DNA of 64,000 nucleotides, taken from Streptomyces sp. NBC_00670 (GTDB taxonomy: Bacteria; Actinomycetota; Actinomycetes; Streptomycetales; Streptomycetaceae). The stretch is from positions 3,606,501-3,670,500 of the forward strand of contig NZ_CP109017.1 in the NCBI RefSeq assembly GCF_036226765.1, read 5' to 3'. The translations under genes were made by a program, and so were the position numbers. Below the pieces are notes generated by a model. That model was not told the DNA's origin, did not search any database, and was given only the letters and a program-made list of their open reading frames with translations. This document shows positions 7,106 to 15,953 of the stretch, in pieces; the first letter of the stretch is position 1; each line of letters opens with the position of its first letter.

Positions 7106-8590
7106 GTGGCGGACGAGCTTCCGGCGACCCCGGAGACCGTGGCGGACGAGGCTGAGGCAGCCGAGTCCGAGGAGCCCATCAAGCAGCGCAAGAACAGCCT
7201 GTACCCGGGCGTGTCCGACGAACTCGCCGAGAACATGAAGTCCGGCTGGGCCGACACCGAACTGCGCGACCTCGCACCGATCCCGCAGGCCGCCGAGACC
7301 GCCGCCCGCCGCGCCGCGCTCTCCGCGCGCTTCCCGGGCGAGCGCCTGGTGATTCCCGCCGGCAATCTGAAGACGCGGTCGAACGACACGGAGTACCCCT
7401 TCCGTGCCTCGGTCGAGTACGCGTACCTCACCGGCAACCAGACCGAGGACGGCGTCCTGGTCCTGGAGCCCACGGCCGACGGCCACAAGGGGACGCTCTA
7501 CCTGCTGCCGCGCTCGAACCGCGAGAACGGCGAGTTCTGGCTCTCCGGCCAGGGCGAGCTGTGGGTCGGCCGCCGCCACTCCCTCACCGAGGCCGAACGG
7601 CTGTACGGCATCCCCGTCTCCGACGTCCGCGAGCTGACCGGGAAGCTGCGCGAGGCGCGCGGCCCGGTCCGCGTCGTGCGCGGCTACGACGCCGGCATCG
7701 AGGCCGCGCTCACCGACAAGGTCACCGCCGAGCGGGACGAGGAGCTGAAGGTCTTCCTCTCCGAGGCGCGGCTGGTCAAGGACGACTTCGAGATCGCCGA
7801 GCTGCAGAAGGCCGTCGACTCCACCGTGCGCGGCTTCGAGGACGTGGTGAAGGTCCTCGACAAGGCGCGGGCCACCAGCGAGCGCTACATCGAGGGCACC
7901 TTCTTCCTCCGCGCCCGTGTGGAGGGCAACGACGTCGGCTACGGCACCATCGCCGCCGCCGGACCGCACGCCTGCACCCTGCACTGGGTGCGCAACGACG
8001 GCCCGGTCAACGCGGGCGACCTGCTGCTGCTCGACGCGGGCGTCGAGACGCACACGTACTACACCGCCGACGTCACCCGCACCCTGCCGGTCGACGGCCG
8101 GTTCAGCGACATCCAGCGGAAGATCTACGACGCGGTGTACGACGCCCAGCAGGCCGGCATCGAGGCGGTCCGGCCGGGCGGCAAGCACCGCGACTTCCAC
8201 GACGCCGCCCAGCGCGTGCTCACCGAGCGGCTGGTGGAGTGGGGGCTGGTCGAGGGGCCCGTCGAGCGCGTGCTCGAACTCGGGCTGCAGCGCCGCTGGA
8301 CCCTGCACGGCACCGGGCACATGCTCGGCATGGACGTCCACGACTGCGCGTCGGCGCGGGTGGAGACGTACGTGGACGGCGTGCTGGAGCCCGGGATGGT
8401 CCTCACCGTCGAGCCGGGGCTGTACTTCCAGGCCGACGACCTGACCGTGCCGGAGGAGTACCGCGGCATCGGCGTGCGGATCGAGGACGACATCCTGGTG
8501 ACCGCGGACGGCAACCGGAACCTGTCGGCGGGGCTGCCGCGCCGGTCCGACGAGGTCGAGGCGTGGATGGAGTCGCTCAAGCAGGCGTGA
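7106..8590 (+). CDS. Xaa-Pro aminopeptidase (M24B)
   Basis: The 494-aa metallopeptidase removes N-terminal residues preceding proline. An AMP_N domain covers about residues 60-220 and a pita-bread M24 domain about 250-490. The five metal ligands are recognisable: Asp in LLLLDAGVE, Asp in TADVTRTLP, His in HGTGHMLGMDVHDC, Glu in TVEPGLYF and Glu in GVRIEDDILV. GTG 7106 is fixed by AGGAGG at 7094-7099, 6 nt upstream. The reading frame is open far upstream over the PP2C gene, but that is a shadow. The size is normal for the PepP family. No signal peptide, so it is cytosolic. Confidence 0.93.
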   Translation: MADELPATPETVADEAEAAESEEPIKQRKNSLYPGVSDELAENMKSGWADTELRDLAPIPQAAETAARRAALSARFPGERLVIPAGNLKTRSNDTEYPFRASVEYAYLTGNQTEDGVLVLEPTADGHKGTLYLLPRSNRENGEFWLSGQGELWVGRRHSLTEAERLYGIPVSDVRELTGKLREARGPVRVVRGYDAGIEAALTDKVTAERDEELKVFLSEARLVKDDFEIAELQKAVDSTVRGFEDVVKVLDKARATSERYIEGTFFLRARVEGNDVGYGTIAAAGPHACTLHWVRNDGPVNAGDLLLLDAGVETHTYYTADVTRTLPVDGRFSDIQRKIYDAVYDAQQAGIEAVRPGGKHRDFHDAAQRVLTERLVEWGLVEGPVERVLELGLQRRWTLHGTGHMLGMDVHDCASARVETYVDGVLEPGMVLTVEPGLYFQADDLTVPEEYRGIGVRIEDDILVTADGNRNLSAGLPRRSDEVEAWMESLKQA

Positions 8591-8658
8591 GGCGGGCGGG
8601 TGCCCTCGGCGGGCACCCTGCGCACGTCGACGCGGGGGCGCGGCCCGGTGCGGTGGTC

Positions 8659-9114
8659 TCAGACCGCGGCCAGGGGCGCGCCCTCGCGCCATTTGAGCAT
8701 CTTGTCGAAGCTCACCACGGCGCCGCCGTGCCCCGGCTTGTTGCCGATCTGAACGTGGTCGGCGAGCTGCTGGATGAGGCCGAGGCCCCGGCCGCTCTCC
8801 GCGTCCGGGCGGGCGACGCGCACCGGCGGGCGCGCCCGGCCCGCGGGGAACCCCGGGCCCGAGTCGGTCACCTCGATGCGGCACTTCTCGCCGTCCAGGT
8901 AGGCCGTCACCCGGTACTCGCCGGAGGTGCGGCCCCGTCCCAGGTCGCCGCCGTGTTCGACGGCGTTCGCACACGCCTCGCTCAGGGCCACGGAGAGGTC
9001 GTAGGAGACATCGGGGTCGACGCCCGCGGTCTCCATCGTGCCGATCAGCAGCCGCCGGGCCAGCGGCACGCTCGCGGCCTCGCGCCGCAGATGCAGTGAC
9101 CACCAGATGCTCAT
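8659..9114 (-). CDS. ATP-binding anti-sigma-like protein (HATPase_c)
   Basis: A 151-aa single-domain GHKL ATPase. It has the N box SEACANAVEHGG (about residues 45-56), the G1 box EVTDSGPGFP and the G2 box SGRGLGLIQQLAD, a better match to RsbW/SpoIIAB than the protein at 1235-1741. It probably binds or phosphorylates a sigma regulator in the cytosol. ATG 9114 follows GGAGGCTGGAG. It is transcribed divergently from the copper operon at 9312 and convergently with the Xaa-Pro aminopeptidase. No partner gene is adjacent. Confidence 0.85.
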   Translation of the reverse strand: MSIWWSLHLRREAASVPLARRLLIGTMETAGVDPDVSYDLSVALSEACANAVEHGGDLGRGRTSGEYRVTAYLDGEKCRIEVTDSGPGFPAGRARPPVRVARPDAESGRGLGLIQQLADHVQIGNKPGHGGAVVSFDKMLKWREGAPLAAV

Positions 9115-9311
9115 GCTCCAGCCTCCCGGCCGCGGCTCGACATACCGTTACGTATTGCCACGACTACCCGGATGCAATCGCGGGATCACGCGTCCGTCGC
9201 CCACCCGGCGGATGCGCGCCCGGGTCCGCCGGTGTATGCCGGGCGGCACAAACCCGACCTTGTGGACCTGCCGCGTGGGGCCTGTGGGCGCAGTGCGATG
9301 ATGAGGCCGCC
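9115..9311. promoter_or_regulatory. Divergent promoter region
   Basis: This 197-bp gap separates the minus-strand anti-sigma gene from the copper operon. The only AT-rich element is ATAC-N6-GTAT at 9142-9155, probably part of a promoter. I do not see a typical CsoR copper operator. Confidence 0.35.
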
Positions 9312-10232
9312 ATGACTGCCCCCTCTCGGCGCACGACGCGCTCCGGAGCGGACCTCCGGATCCTGCGGGCCGCGGTGTTCACCGCGGTCTGTGTCGTGCT
9401 GGCCGCCGCGGGGCACGGGCTCGCCTCCTCCGCCGCCGTCCCGTCGTGGACGCTGGGCGTCGGGTTCCTGGCCGTCTTCGCCCTCGCCCTGCCGCTGGCC
9501 GGGCGCGAGCGGTCGCTGCCCGGCATCGCCGCGGTCCTCGCGGTCGGCCAGACCGCGCTGCACACCCTGTTCGGGCTGGGCCAGCACGGCGCCGGCCCGG
9601 CCATGGCACGCATAAACGGCATGAGCGGCATGACCGGCATGGCGGGGCTGTGGGGCTCCGCGGGCTCGACCGGCACGGCGCACGGCGCGGTGTCCGGCAC
9701 CCTGGCACACGGCACCTCCGCCGCCGACGCCGACCTGGTGGCACGCGCCGCCCGGCTGCTGTGCGGCGGCAGCACGGTGTCGCTCAGCCCGGCACAGGCC
9801 CACCGCCTCCTCACCGAGGCGCGGATCGACACCGGGACGACGGCCCCGGCGCACCACGCGGCCGACGCGCTCCCCACCGGGACCGGCTGCTCCTCGGCCC
9901 TGTTCGGCATCCTGCCCTCGCTGCCCATGCTGCTCGGCCATGTCCTCGCGGCCGTCGTCGCCGGCTGGGTGCTGCGCCGGGGCGACCTCGCGCTGCTGCG
10001 GCTGATGCGGCTCTCGGCGTACGGGTTCGCCGAGGGGACGCCGGGACGTGCGCTGCGCACCGCCCTGGCGTACGTGCGCGCGCTCCTCGTGGGGCTGCCC
10101 GGCGCGCCCGGGCGGGGGCCGGCCGTGCCGTGCGGCGATCTGACCGTCCCGGCGCCGCCGGGCACGGCGCTGTTGCAGCACTCGGTGATCCGGCGCGGGC
10201 CGCCGGCCGCTGCCGTCGTCCTCGCCGCCTGA
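9312..10232 (+). CDS. Multi-pass membrane protein, first gene of copper operon
   Basis: This 306-aa protein has several hydrophobic spans: about residues 20-38 (VFTAVCVVLAAAGHGLA), 44-60, 67-90, and 205-222 around LPMLLGHVLAAVVAGWVL. A loop between them is rich in Gly, Met and His (ARINGMSGMTGMAG, then HGA...AHGTS), which could contact metal. No enzymatic motif is recognised. Position directly upstream of YcnI, SCO1, PCuAC and CopCD genes argues for a role in copper transport or sensing. ATG 9312 has only a weak RBS (GATGAGG). Function is inferred from context. Confidence 0.65.
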   Translation: MTAPSRRTTRSGADLRILRAAVFTAVCVVLAAAGHGLASSAAVPSWTLGVGFLAVFALALPLAGRERSLPGIAAVLAVGQTALHTLFGLGQHGAGPAMARINGMSGMTGMAGLWGSAGSTGTAHGAVSGTLAHGTSAADADLVARAARLLCGGSTVSLSPAQAHRLLTEARIDTGTTAPAHHAADALPTGTGCSSALFGILPSLPMLLGHVLAAVVAGWVLRRGDLALLRLMRLSAYGFAEGTPGRALRTALAYVRALLVGLPGAPGRGPAVPCGDLTVPAPPGTALLQHSVIRRGPPAAAVVLAA

Positions 10233-10408
10233 CACGACGCGCGCCCATGCCTCCCGTTCCGAGCCTCCTTCAGGCGGACGGGCAGGGAGGGGCCGGCCGC
10301 CGTCGTGCGGTCCGCGCGCGTGCCCGTCACCGGCGCACGCCCGCCCCCCTCGTTTCCCGTTCCGGATTCCGCGTCGGTGGGATCCGTCCACAGTGGAGTG
10401 CTGCTGTC

Positions 10409-11221
10409 ATGAAGCTCACCAAGGCCACCCAGGCCGCCACGACCACCCCGGCCGCCCGCCCGTCGTCGAGGCTGCCCCGGGTCGCCGCCGCGGGTGCCGC
10501 CGCCGCGGTGGTCGTCCTCGCCGTGTCGACGCCCGCGTTCGCGCACGTCACCGTGCAGCCCGAGGGCGAGGCCGCCAAGGGCGGGTACGCCGTCGTCGAC
10601 TTCAAGGTCCCCAACGAGCGCGACAACGCCTCGACCACGAAGCTCGAGGTCAGCCTGGACACCGACCACCCGCTCGCCTCGGTCATGCCGCAGCCGGTCG
10701 ACGGCTGGGACGTCAAGGTCACGACGTCCAAGCTCGACAAGCCGCTCACCTCGCACGGCCAGAAGATCAGCGAGGCGGTCTCCAAGGTCACCTGGACCGC
10801 CACCGGCAAGGGCATCCGGCCGGGCTACTTCCAGAAGTTCCCGCTCTCCGTCGGCGCCCTCCCGGACAACACCGACCAGCTCGTCTTCAAGGCGCTCCAG
10901 ACGTACTCCAACAAGGAGGTCGTCCGCTGGATCGAGATCCCGCAGAAGGGCCAGGAGGAGCCCGAGAACCCGGCCCCGACCCTCACCCTGTCCGACGCCT
11001 CCGACGCCTCCGACGACGACAGCCACGGCTCGACCGCGAAGGGCGCCTCGGCCACCTCCGGCTCCTCCGACGCCTCGGCCGCCAAGGACACGGCGGCATC
11101 GTCCGCCGACAGCAGTGACACCACCGCACGCGTGCTCGGGATCGTCGGCATCGTCGTCGGCGCCGCGGGCGTCGCGTACGGGGTGCTGGCCGACCGTCGC
11201 CGGCGCGGCGCCGGGGCCTGA
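10409..11221 (+). CDS. YcnI-family (DUF1775) copper-associated exported protein
   Basis: The 270-aa protein has a Sec signal (about residues 25-47) ending in STPAFA, so the mature protein starts at HVTVQPEGEAAKGG. The mature N-terminal His and nearby Glu form the monohistidine copper site described for YcnI-type domains. A Ser/Ala/Asp linker follows. A C-terminal membrane helix (ARVLGIVGIVVGAAGVAYGVL) and a basic tail anchor the protein on the outer face of the membrane. ATG 10409 has GGAG upstream. It likely hands copper to the downstream SCO1/PCuAC/CopC proteins. Confidence 0.88.
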   Translation: MKLTKATQAATTTPAARPSSRLPRVAAAGAAAAVVVLAVSTPAFAHVTVQPEGEAAKGGYAVVDFKVPNERDNASTTKLEVSLDTDHPLASVMPQPVDGWDVKVTTSKLDKPLTSHGQKISEAVSKVTWTATGKGIRPGYFQKFPLSVGALPDNTDQLVFKALQTYSNKEVVRWIEIPQKGQEEPENPAPTLTLSDASDASDDDSHGSTAKGASATSGSSDASAAKDTAASSADSSDTTARVLGIVGIVVGAAGVAYGVLADRRRRGAGA

Positions 11222-11317
11222 CCGCCACGAGCACGTCCACCATCGGTGCGGCGCCGGGGTCGTACGACCGTGCCACCCCGGCGCCGCGCCGGAGCCCTCA
11301 CCCTGGGAACACCTGTT

Positions 11318-11974
11318 ATGCGCACCAAGCACACCGTCACCGCGGCGGCCCTCCTCGCCGCCGCCACCCTCACCCTCACCGCCTGCGGCTCCGGCGACAG
11401 CGGGAGCGATCCCGTCGCCGTCGTCTCGCAGGACGCTTCCTCGCAGGGCGCCGTCACCGTCCTCGACCAGCCCTTCGAGAAGCCGGACCTCGTCCTCACC
11501 GACACCCACGGCGAGAAGTACGACCTGCGCGCCGAGACCAAGGACCGGCCGACGCTCGTCTACTTCGGCTACACGCACTGTCCGGACGTCTGCCCGCTGA
11601 CGATGAACAACATCGCGGTGGCCAAGAAGCAGCTGTCCCGGGCGAAGCAGGACAAGCTCCGCGTCGTCTTCGTGACGACCGACCCCAAGCGGGACACCCC
11701 GGCCGAGCTCGGCAAGTGGCTCAAGGGCATCGACCCCGACATCGTGGGCCTGACCGGCGACTTCTCCACCATCCAGGCCGGCGCCCGCAGCCTGGGCATC
11801 AGCATCGAGCCGACGACGAAGGACAAGAACGGCAAGATCGTCTCCACGCACGGCACCCAGGTCATCGCCTTCTCCCCCAGGACCAACGGCGGCTACCTGC
11901 TCTACAGCCAGGACGCGACGGTCGACACCTACACGAAGGACCTTCCGAAGATCATCGACGGACAGAAGCCGTGA
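11318..11974 (+). CDS. SCO1/SenC copper metallochaperone, lipoprotein
   Basis: This 218-aa lipoprotein (lipobox LTAC within LTLTACGSG, about residue 22) has a thioredoxin-like SCO domain. The copper site is CPDVCP (CxxxC, about residues 90-94) plus the distal His in STHGTQVIAF. Family members deliver copper to the CuA centre of cytochrome c oxidase on the outer face of the membrane. ATG 11318 gives a standard lipoprotein signal. The stop codon overlaps the next gene's GTG by 4 nt, indicating translational coupling with the PCuAC protein, the usual functional partner. Confidence 0.93.
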   Translation: MRTKHTVTAAALLAAATLTLTACGSGDSGSDPVAVVSQDASSQGAVTVLDQPFEKPDLVLTDTHGEKYDLRAETKDRPTLVYFGYTHCPDVCPLTMNNIAVAKKQLSRAKQDKLRVVFVTTDPKRDTPAELGKWLKGIDPDIVGLTGDFSTIQAGARSLGISIEPTTKDKNGKIVSTHGTQVIAFSPRTNGGYLLYSQDATVDTYTKDLPKIIDGQKP

Positions 11975-12465
11975 CCGGCCGGTTCCGTCTGTCCAACGGC
12001 TCCCTCATGGCGGTGGCCGGCGCCGCCGTCGTGACGGCGCTGGTGCTGACCTCATGCGGCGGGTCGGACGACTCCGGCGGCTCGGCCTCCGGCGAGCCCG
12101 CGCTGAAGGTCAGCGGCGCCTACATGCCCGCGCCCACCACCGGGGACATGGCGGCGGGCTTCTTCACCGTCACCAACTCCGGGGGCGCCGACACGCTCAC
12201 CTCCGTCTCCAGCGACACGGCGGGGGACGTCACCATGCACGCCACCGAGGACGGCGCCATGGTCGAGAAGAACTCCTTCCCGGTGCCCGCGGACGGCTCG
12301 CTGGCCTTCACCAGCGGCGGCAACCATCTCATGTTCGAAAAACTCGACCACAGGCCGAAGCAGGGCGAGAAGGTGGCGGTGGACCTCCACTTCGCCAAGT
12401 CCGGCACGGTCGAGGTGGAGATTCCGGTGAAGTCGGCGACGTACATCCCGAAGACCGGGCACTGA
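11971..12465 (+). CDS. PCuAC copper chaperone, lipoprotein
   Basis: A 164-aa lipoprotein (lipobox VLTSCGG, about residue 27) of the PCuAC family. The signature H(M)x10Mx21HxM is recognisable as MHATEDGAM... followed by NHLMF, supplying the His/Met Cu(I) ligands. These proteins load copper onto cytochrome oxidase together with SCO1. GTG 11971 overlaps the SCO1 stop codon (GTGA). The next gene follows after 15 nt, so the operon continues into the CopC-CopD fusion. Confidence 0.92.
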   Translation: MTGRFRLSNGSLMAVAGAAVVTALVLTSCGGSDDSGGSASGEPALKVSGAYMPAPTTGDMAAGFFTVTNSGGADTLTSVSSDTAGDVTMHATEDGAMVEKNSFPVPADGSLAFTSGGNHLMFEKLDHRPKQGEKVAVDLHFAKSGTVEVEIPVKSATYIPKTGH

Positions 12466-12480
12466 GGGGAGACCAGCACC

Positions 12481-14577
12481 GTGACACAGACCACCGCCTC
12501 CGGCGCGGGACAAGGGACCCGAGCGGGGACCCGGGCCGGGGTTCTCCGGGCGCTGCTGCCGCTGTTCGCGCTGCTGCTCGCCGCGGGCGGGCTGCTGCTC
12601 GGCGGCGCGGCCCCCGCGTCCGCGCACGCCGCGCTCACCGGCAGCGCCCCCGGTCAGGGGGCGGTGGTCGACAAGGCGCCCACCGAGGTCACGCTCACCT
12701 TCTCCGAGAAGGTGTCCCTGTCCTCCGGCGACCTGCGGGTGCTGAACCCGGCCGGCAAGCAGGTCGACACCGGCAAGCCGTCCAACCTCAGCGGCACCAC
12801 GTACGGCGTCCCGCTGCGCAGCGGGCTGCCGGACGGCACGTACACCGTGACCTACCAGGTGATCTCGGCGGACAGTCATCCCGTCGCGGGCGGGTTCACC
12901 TTCTCCATCGGCGCCCCCTCCGCGACCAGCGTCTCCGTCTCGGACCAGACCGTGGGCGGCGGGGTCGTGGGCGCGCTCTACGGCTTCGCGCGGTACGTGT
13001 CGTACGCCGGGTACATCGTGCTGGTCGGCGGCGCGGCCTTCGTGCTCGCCTGCTGGCAGCGCGGGGCCGGCGAGCGGACGATGCAGCGGTTCGTGGTCTC
13101 GGGCTGGATCGCCCTGACCGCGGCGACGCTGGCGCTGCTGATGCTGCGTGGTTCCTACACCGGCACCGGGAAGATCGCCGACGTGTTCGACCTGTCCCTG
13201 GTCGGACAGGTGCTCCAGACCAAGACGGGCGCGGCCCTGGTCTCCCGGCTGCTGCTGCTCGCCGCCGCCGCGCTGTTCGTCGCGGTGCTCTTCGGGGCGT
13301 ACGCGCGGCAGGACGAGGAGGAGGCCGGGGACGGCGACGAGGCCCGGGGCGCCGAGGCCGCCGGGGATGCCACCGACGCCGACGCCGCCGCCGATCTCGC
13401 CGCCGAGCGGCGGGACCTCACCTTCGGGCTGGCCGTCGGCGGCGCCGTCATCGCCGCCGGGCTCGCGGCGACCTGGGCCATGGCCGAGCACGCCTCGACG
13501 GGCATTCAGGCGGGCATCGCCATGCCCGTCGACGTGCTCCATCTGCTGGCCGTCGCCGCCTGGCTCGGCGGGCTCGCGGCCCTGCTGACCGCGCTGTACC
13601 GGGCCCCGTCCATCGAGTCCACGGCCGTGCGGCGGTTCTCGCAGGTCGCGTTCGGCAGCGTGGCCGTCCTGGCCGCGACGGGGCTCTACCAGTCGTGGCG
13701 CCAGGTCGGCTCGTGGTCCGCGCTGACCGGCACCACGTACGGGCAGCTGCTCCTGGCGAAGGTCGCCCTGGTGGCCGTCCTCATCGGCATCGCCCGGGTC
13801 TCCCGCCGCTGGACGGCCCACCTGGCGGATGTACCGGCGGCCACGGTGAAGAAGAAGACGGTGGCGGCCGAGGTCGGCACCGGGTCCGGTGCTGCGAAGG
13901 GATCCGGTGCGGCCAAGGGACCCGGTGCGGCGAAGGGACCTGGTGCGGCCAAGGGGGGCGCCGGTTCCGGTGATCCCCGGCGTGCCGCCCAGCTCGCCCG
14001 GCAGCGTGCCGCGACGGCCGCGGCGCGGGCCAAGCGGGTCCGGGACGCCGACCCGTTCCGCTCCGGGCTGCGCCGCTCCGTCCTCGCCGAGGCGGGGGTC
14101 GCCGTGGTGCTCCTCGCCGTCACCACCGTGCTGACCACGACCGAACCCGGGCGCACGGAGGAGGAGGCCCAGGCGGCGAAGGCGGCTTCGTCATCCTCGT
14201 CCTCGTCCTCCTCGTCGTCCGACACCCAGACCTCCGAGTCGCTCTCGCTGGAGCTCCCCTTCGACACCGGCGGCGAGGACGGCAAGGGCACCGCCCGGGT
14301 GACCCTCGATCCCGCCCGCGTCGGCGGCAACGTCATGCACGTCTATGTCACCCGGCCCAACGGCAAGACGTTCGACGTCCCCGAGGTGAAGGTCTCCTTC
14401 ACCCTGGCCGCGAAGGACATCGGCCCGCTGCCGGTGGCCCCGGACCGCGTCGCCACCGGGCACTGGTCGGCGAGCGGCGTACAGATCCCCATGGCGGGCG
14501 ACTGGAAGATCTCCGTGACCGTACGGACCTCCGACATCGACCAGGTGACCGTCGACAAGAACGCGAAGATCGGCTGA
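12481..14577 (+). CDS. CopC-CopD fusion (YcnJ-type) copper import/resistance protein
   Basis: The 698-aa protein has a Sec signal ending near ASAHAALTGSAP, so the mature CopC domain starts with the copper-binding His. The second conserved His is in DSHPVAGGF. CopD follows, with about eight membrane helices (about residues 155-460). A cytoplasmic-like Ala/Lys/Gly linker contains four near-identical 6-residue repeats (AAKGPG type, DNA about 13888-13960). A further helix, a poly-Ser stretch of about 11 residues and a C-terminal YtkA-like beta domain complete the protein. GTG 12481 follows GGGGAG. The linker repeats are prone to length change. Confidence 0.9.
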   Translation: MTQTTASGAGQGTRAGTRAGVLRALLPLFALLLAAGGLLLGGAAPASAHAALTGSAPGQGAVVDKAPTEVTLTFSEKVSLSSGDLRVLNPAGKQVDTGKPSNLSGTTYGVPLRSGLPDGTYTVTYQVISADSHPVAGGFTFSIGAPSATSVSVSDQTVGGGVVGALYGFARYVSYAGYIVLVGGAAFVLACWQRGAGERTMQRFVVSGWIALTAATLALLMLRGSYTGTGKIADVFDLSLVGQVLQTKTGAALVSRLLLLAAAALFVAVLFGAYARQDEEEAGDGDEARGAEAAGDATDADAAADLAAERRDLTFGLAVGGAVIAAGLAATWAMAEHASTGIQAGIAMPVDVLHLLAVAAWLGGLAALLTALYRAPSIESTAVRRFSQVAFGSVAVLAATGLYQSWRQVGSWSALTGTTYGQLLLAKVALVAVLIGIARVSRRWTAHLADVPAATVKKKTVAAEVGTGSGAAKGSGAAKGPGAAKGPGAAKGGAGSGDPRRAAQLARQRAATAAARAKRVRDADPFRSGLRRSVLAEAGVAVVLLAVTTVLTTTEPGRTEEEAQAAKAASSSSSSSSSSSDTQTSESLSLELPFDTGGEDGKGTARVTLDPARVGGNVMHVYVTRPNGKTFDVPEVKVSFTLAAKDIGPLPVAPDRVATGHWSASGVQIPMAGDWKISVTVRTSDIDQVTVDKNAKIG

Positions 14578-14585
14578 GCACCACC

Positions 14586-15878
14586 ATGACCGACCAGCAG
14601 ACCGGCCCCGACACGAGCCCTGCCACCTCTCCTGCCCCTGTTACTGATCCCGGTTCCGCTTCCGGCCCCGCCCTCTCCCGCCGTCGGCTGCTCGGCACCG
14701 CCGGGGCGACCGGGCTGGTGCTCGGCGGGGCGGGGGTCGCTGCCGGATACACCGCGGCCCCCGCCGCCGCCACGCCGCTGACCTCGCTCGGCGCCGACCG
14801 CGCGATGTTTCACGTGAAACACCAGCCAGGGATCACCACCCCGCTCCAGGCCCGCGGTCATCTCATCGCCTTCGACCTGGCGGCGGGCGCCGGCCGCAAG
14901 GAGGCCGCCGCACTGCTGCGCCGCTGGTCGGACACGGCCGAGCGGCTCATGGCGGGCGAGCCGGCCGCGCACGACGACACCGACGTCGCACGGGACGCCG
15001 GCCCTTCCTCCCTGACCGTCACCTTCGGGTTCGGCCACAGCTTCTTCGCCCGTACGGGGCTGGAGAAGCAGCGCCCGGTCGCCCTGGACCCGCTGCCCGA
15101 CTTCTCCTCCGACCACCTCGACAAGAACCGCAGCAACGGCGACCTGTGGGTGCAGATCGGCGCCAACGACGCCCTTGTCGCCTTCCACGCCCTGCGCGCA
15201 CTGCAGAAGGAGGCCGGTTCCGCCGCGCGCGTCCGCTGGCAGATGAACGGCTTCAACCGCACCCCCGGCGCCACCTCCCACCCCATGACGGCACGCAACC
15301 TCATGGGGCAGGTCGACGGCACGCGCAACCCCAAGCCGTCCGACGACGACTTCGACAAGCGGATCTTCGTGCCCGCCTCCGGCGAGCCCGCCTGGATGGC
15401 GAACGGCTCGTACGCCGTTGTCCGCCGGATCCGGATGCTGCTCGACGACTGGGAGAAGCTCTCCGCCCACGCCCAGGAGCACGTCATCGGCCGCCGCAAG
15501 GCCGACGGGGCGCCGCTGACCGGCGGCGGTGAGACCACCGCGATGGACCTGGAGAAGACGGACGCCGACGGCAACCTCGTCGTCCCCCTGAACGCGCACG
15601 CCCGGATCACGCGGCCCGACCAGAACGGGGGCGCGGCCATCCTGCGCCGCCCGTTCTCCTTCCACGACGGCTTCGACGGCGACGGTGTGCCCGACGCCGG
15701 GCTGCTGTTCATCGCCTGGCAGGCCGATCCGCTGCGCGGCTTCGTCCCCCTGCAACGCAAACTCGACCGGGGGGACGCGCTGTCGCAGTTCATCCGCCAC
15801 GAGGCGAGCGGCCTGTTCGCCGTGCCGGGCGGCGCGGCGAAGGGGGAGTACGTGGGACAGCGGTTGCTGGAGGCGTAG
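14586..15878 (+). CDS. Tat-exported Dyp-type (EfeB-like) heme peroxidase
   Basis: This 430-aa protein carries a twin-arginine signal SRRRLLG at residues 31-37 and a hydrophobic core to about 65. The Dyp domain has the family motif GQVDGTRNP (GxxDG; catalytic Asp), with the proximal His in the C-terminal half. It starts 8 nt after copCD, so it closes the copper operon; Dyp peroxidases are often linked to iron or copper uptake. Residues 74-79 (MFHVKH) are encoded by a perfect parS sequence, in the stretch where relatives, as I recall, read F-H-G-x-H before QAGI. Confidence 0.92.
   Translation: MTDQQTGPDTSPATSPAPVTDPGSASGPALSRRRLLGTAGATGLVLGGAGVAAGYTAAPAAATPLTSLGADRAMFHVKHQPGITTPLQARGHLIAFDLAAGAGRKEAAALLRRWSDTAERLMAGEPAAHDDTDVARDAGPSSLTVTFGFGHSFFARTGLEKQRPVALDPLPDFSSDHLDKNRSNGDLWVQIGANDALVAFHALRALQKEAGSAARVRWQMNGFNRTPGATSHPMTARNLMGQVDGTRNPKPSDDDFDKRIFVPASGEPAWMANGSYAVVRRIRMLLDDWEKLSAHAQEHVIGRRKADGAPLTGGGETTAMDLEKTDADGNLVVPLNAHARITRPDQNGGAAILRRPFSFHDGFDGDGVPDAGLLFIAWQADPLRGFVPLQRKLDRGDALSQFIRHEASGLFAVPGGAAKGEYVGQRLLEA
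14806..14821. other. parS site 1 (inside Dyp peroxidase gene)
   Basis: A perfect TGTTTCACGTGAAACA, the consensus ParB-binding centromere sequence of Streptomyces. It lies within codons 74-79 of the Dyp peroxidase gene and is translated as F-H-V-K-H. Confidence 0.9.
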
Positions 15879-15953
15879 GCCCGGTTTCTCCCCCGGCCGC
15901 CGCGCCCTCCGTGGGCGGCACATCAGCCTTCGCGGGCGGACTAGGGTGAGCCC

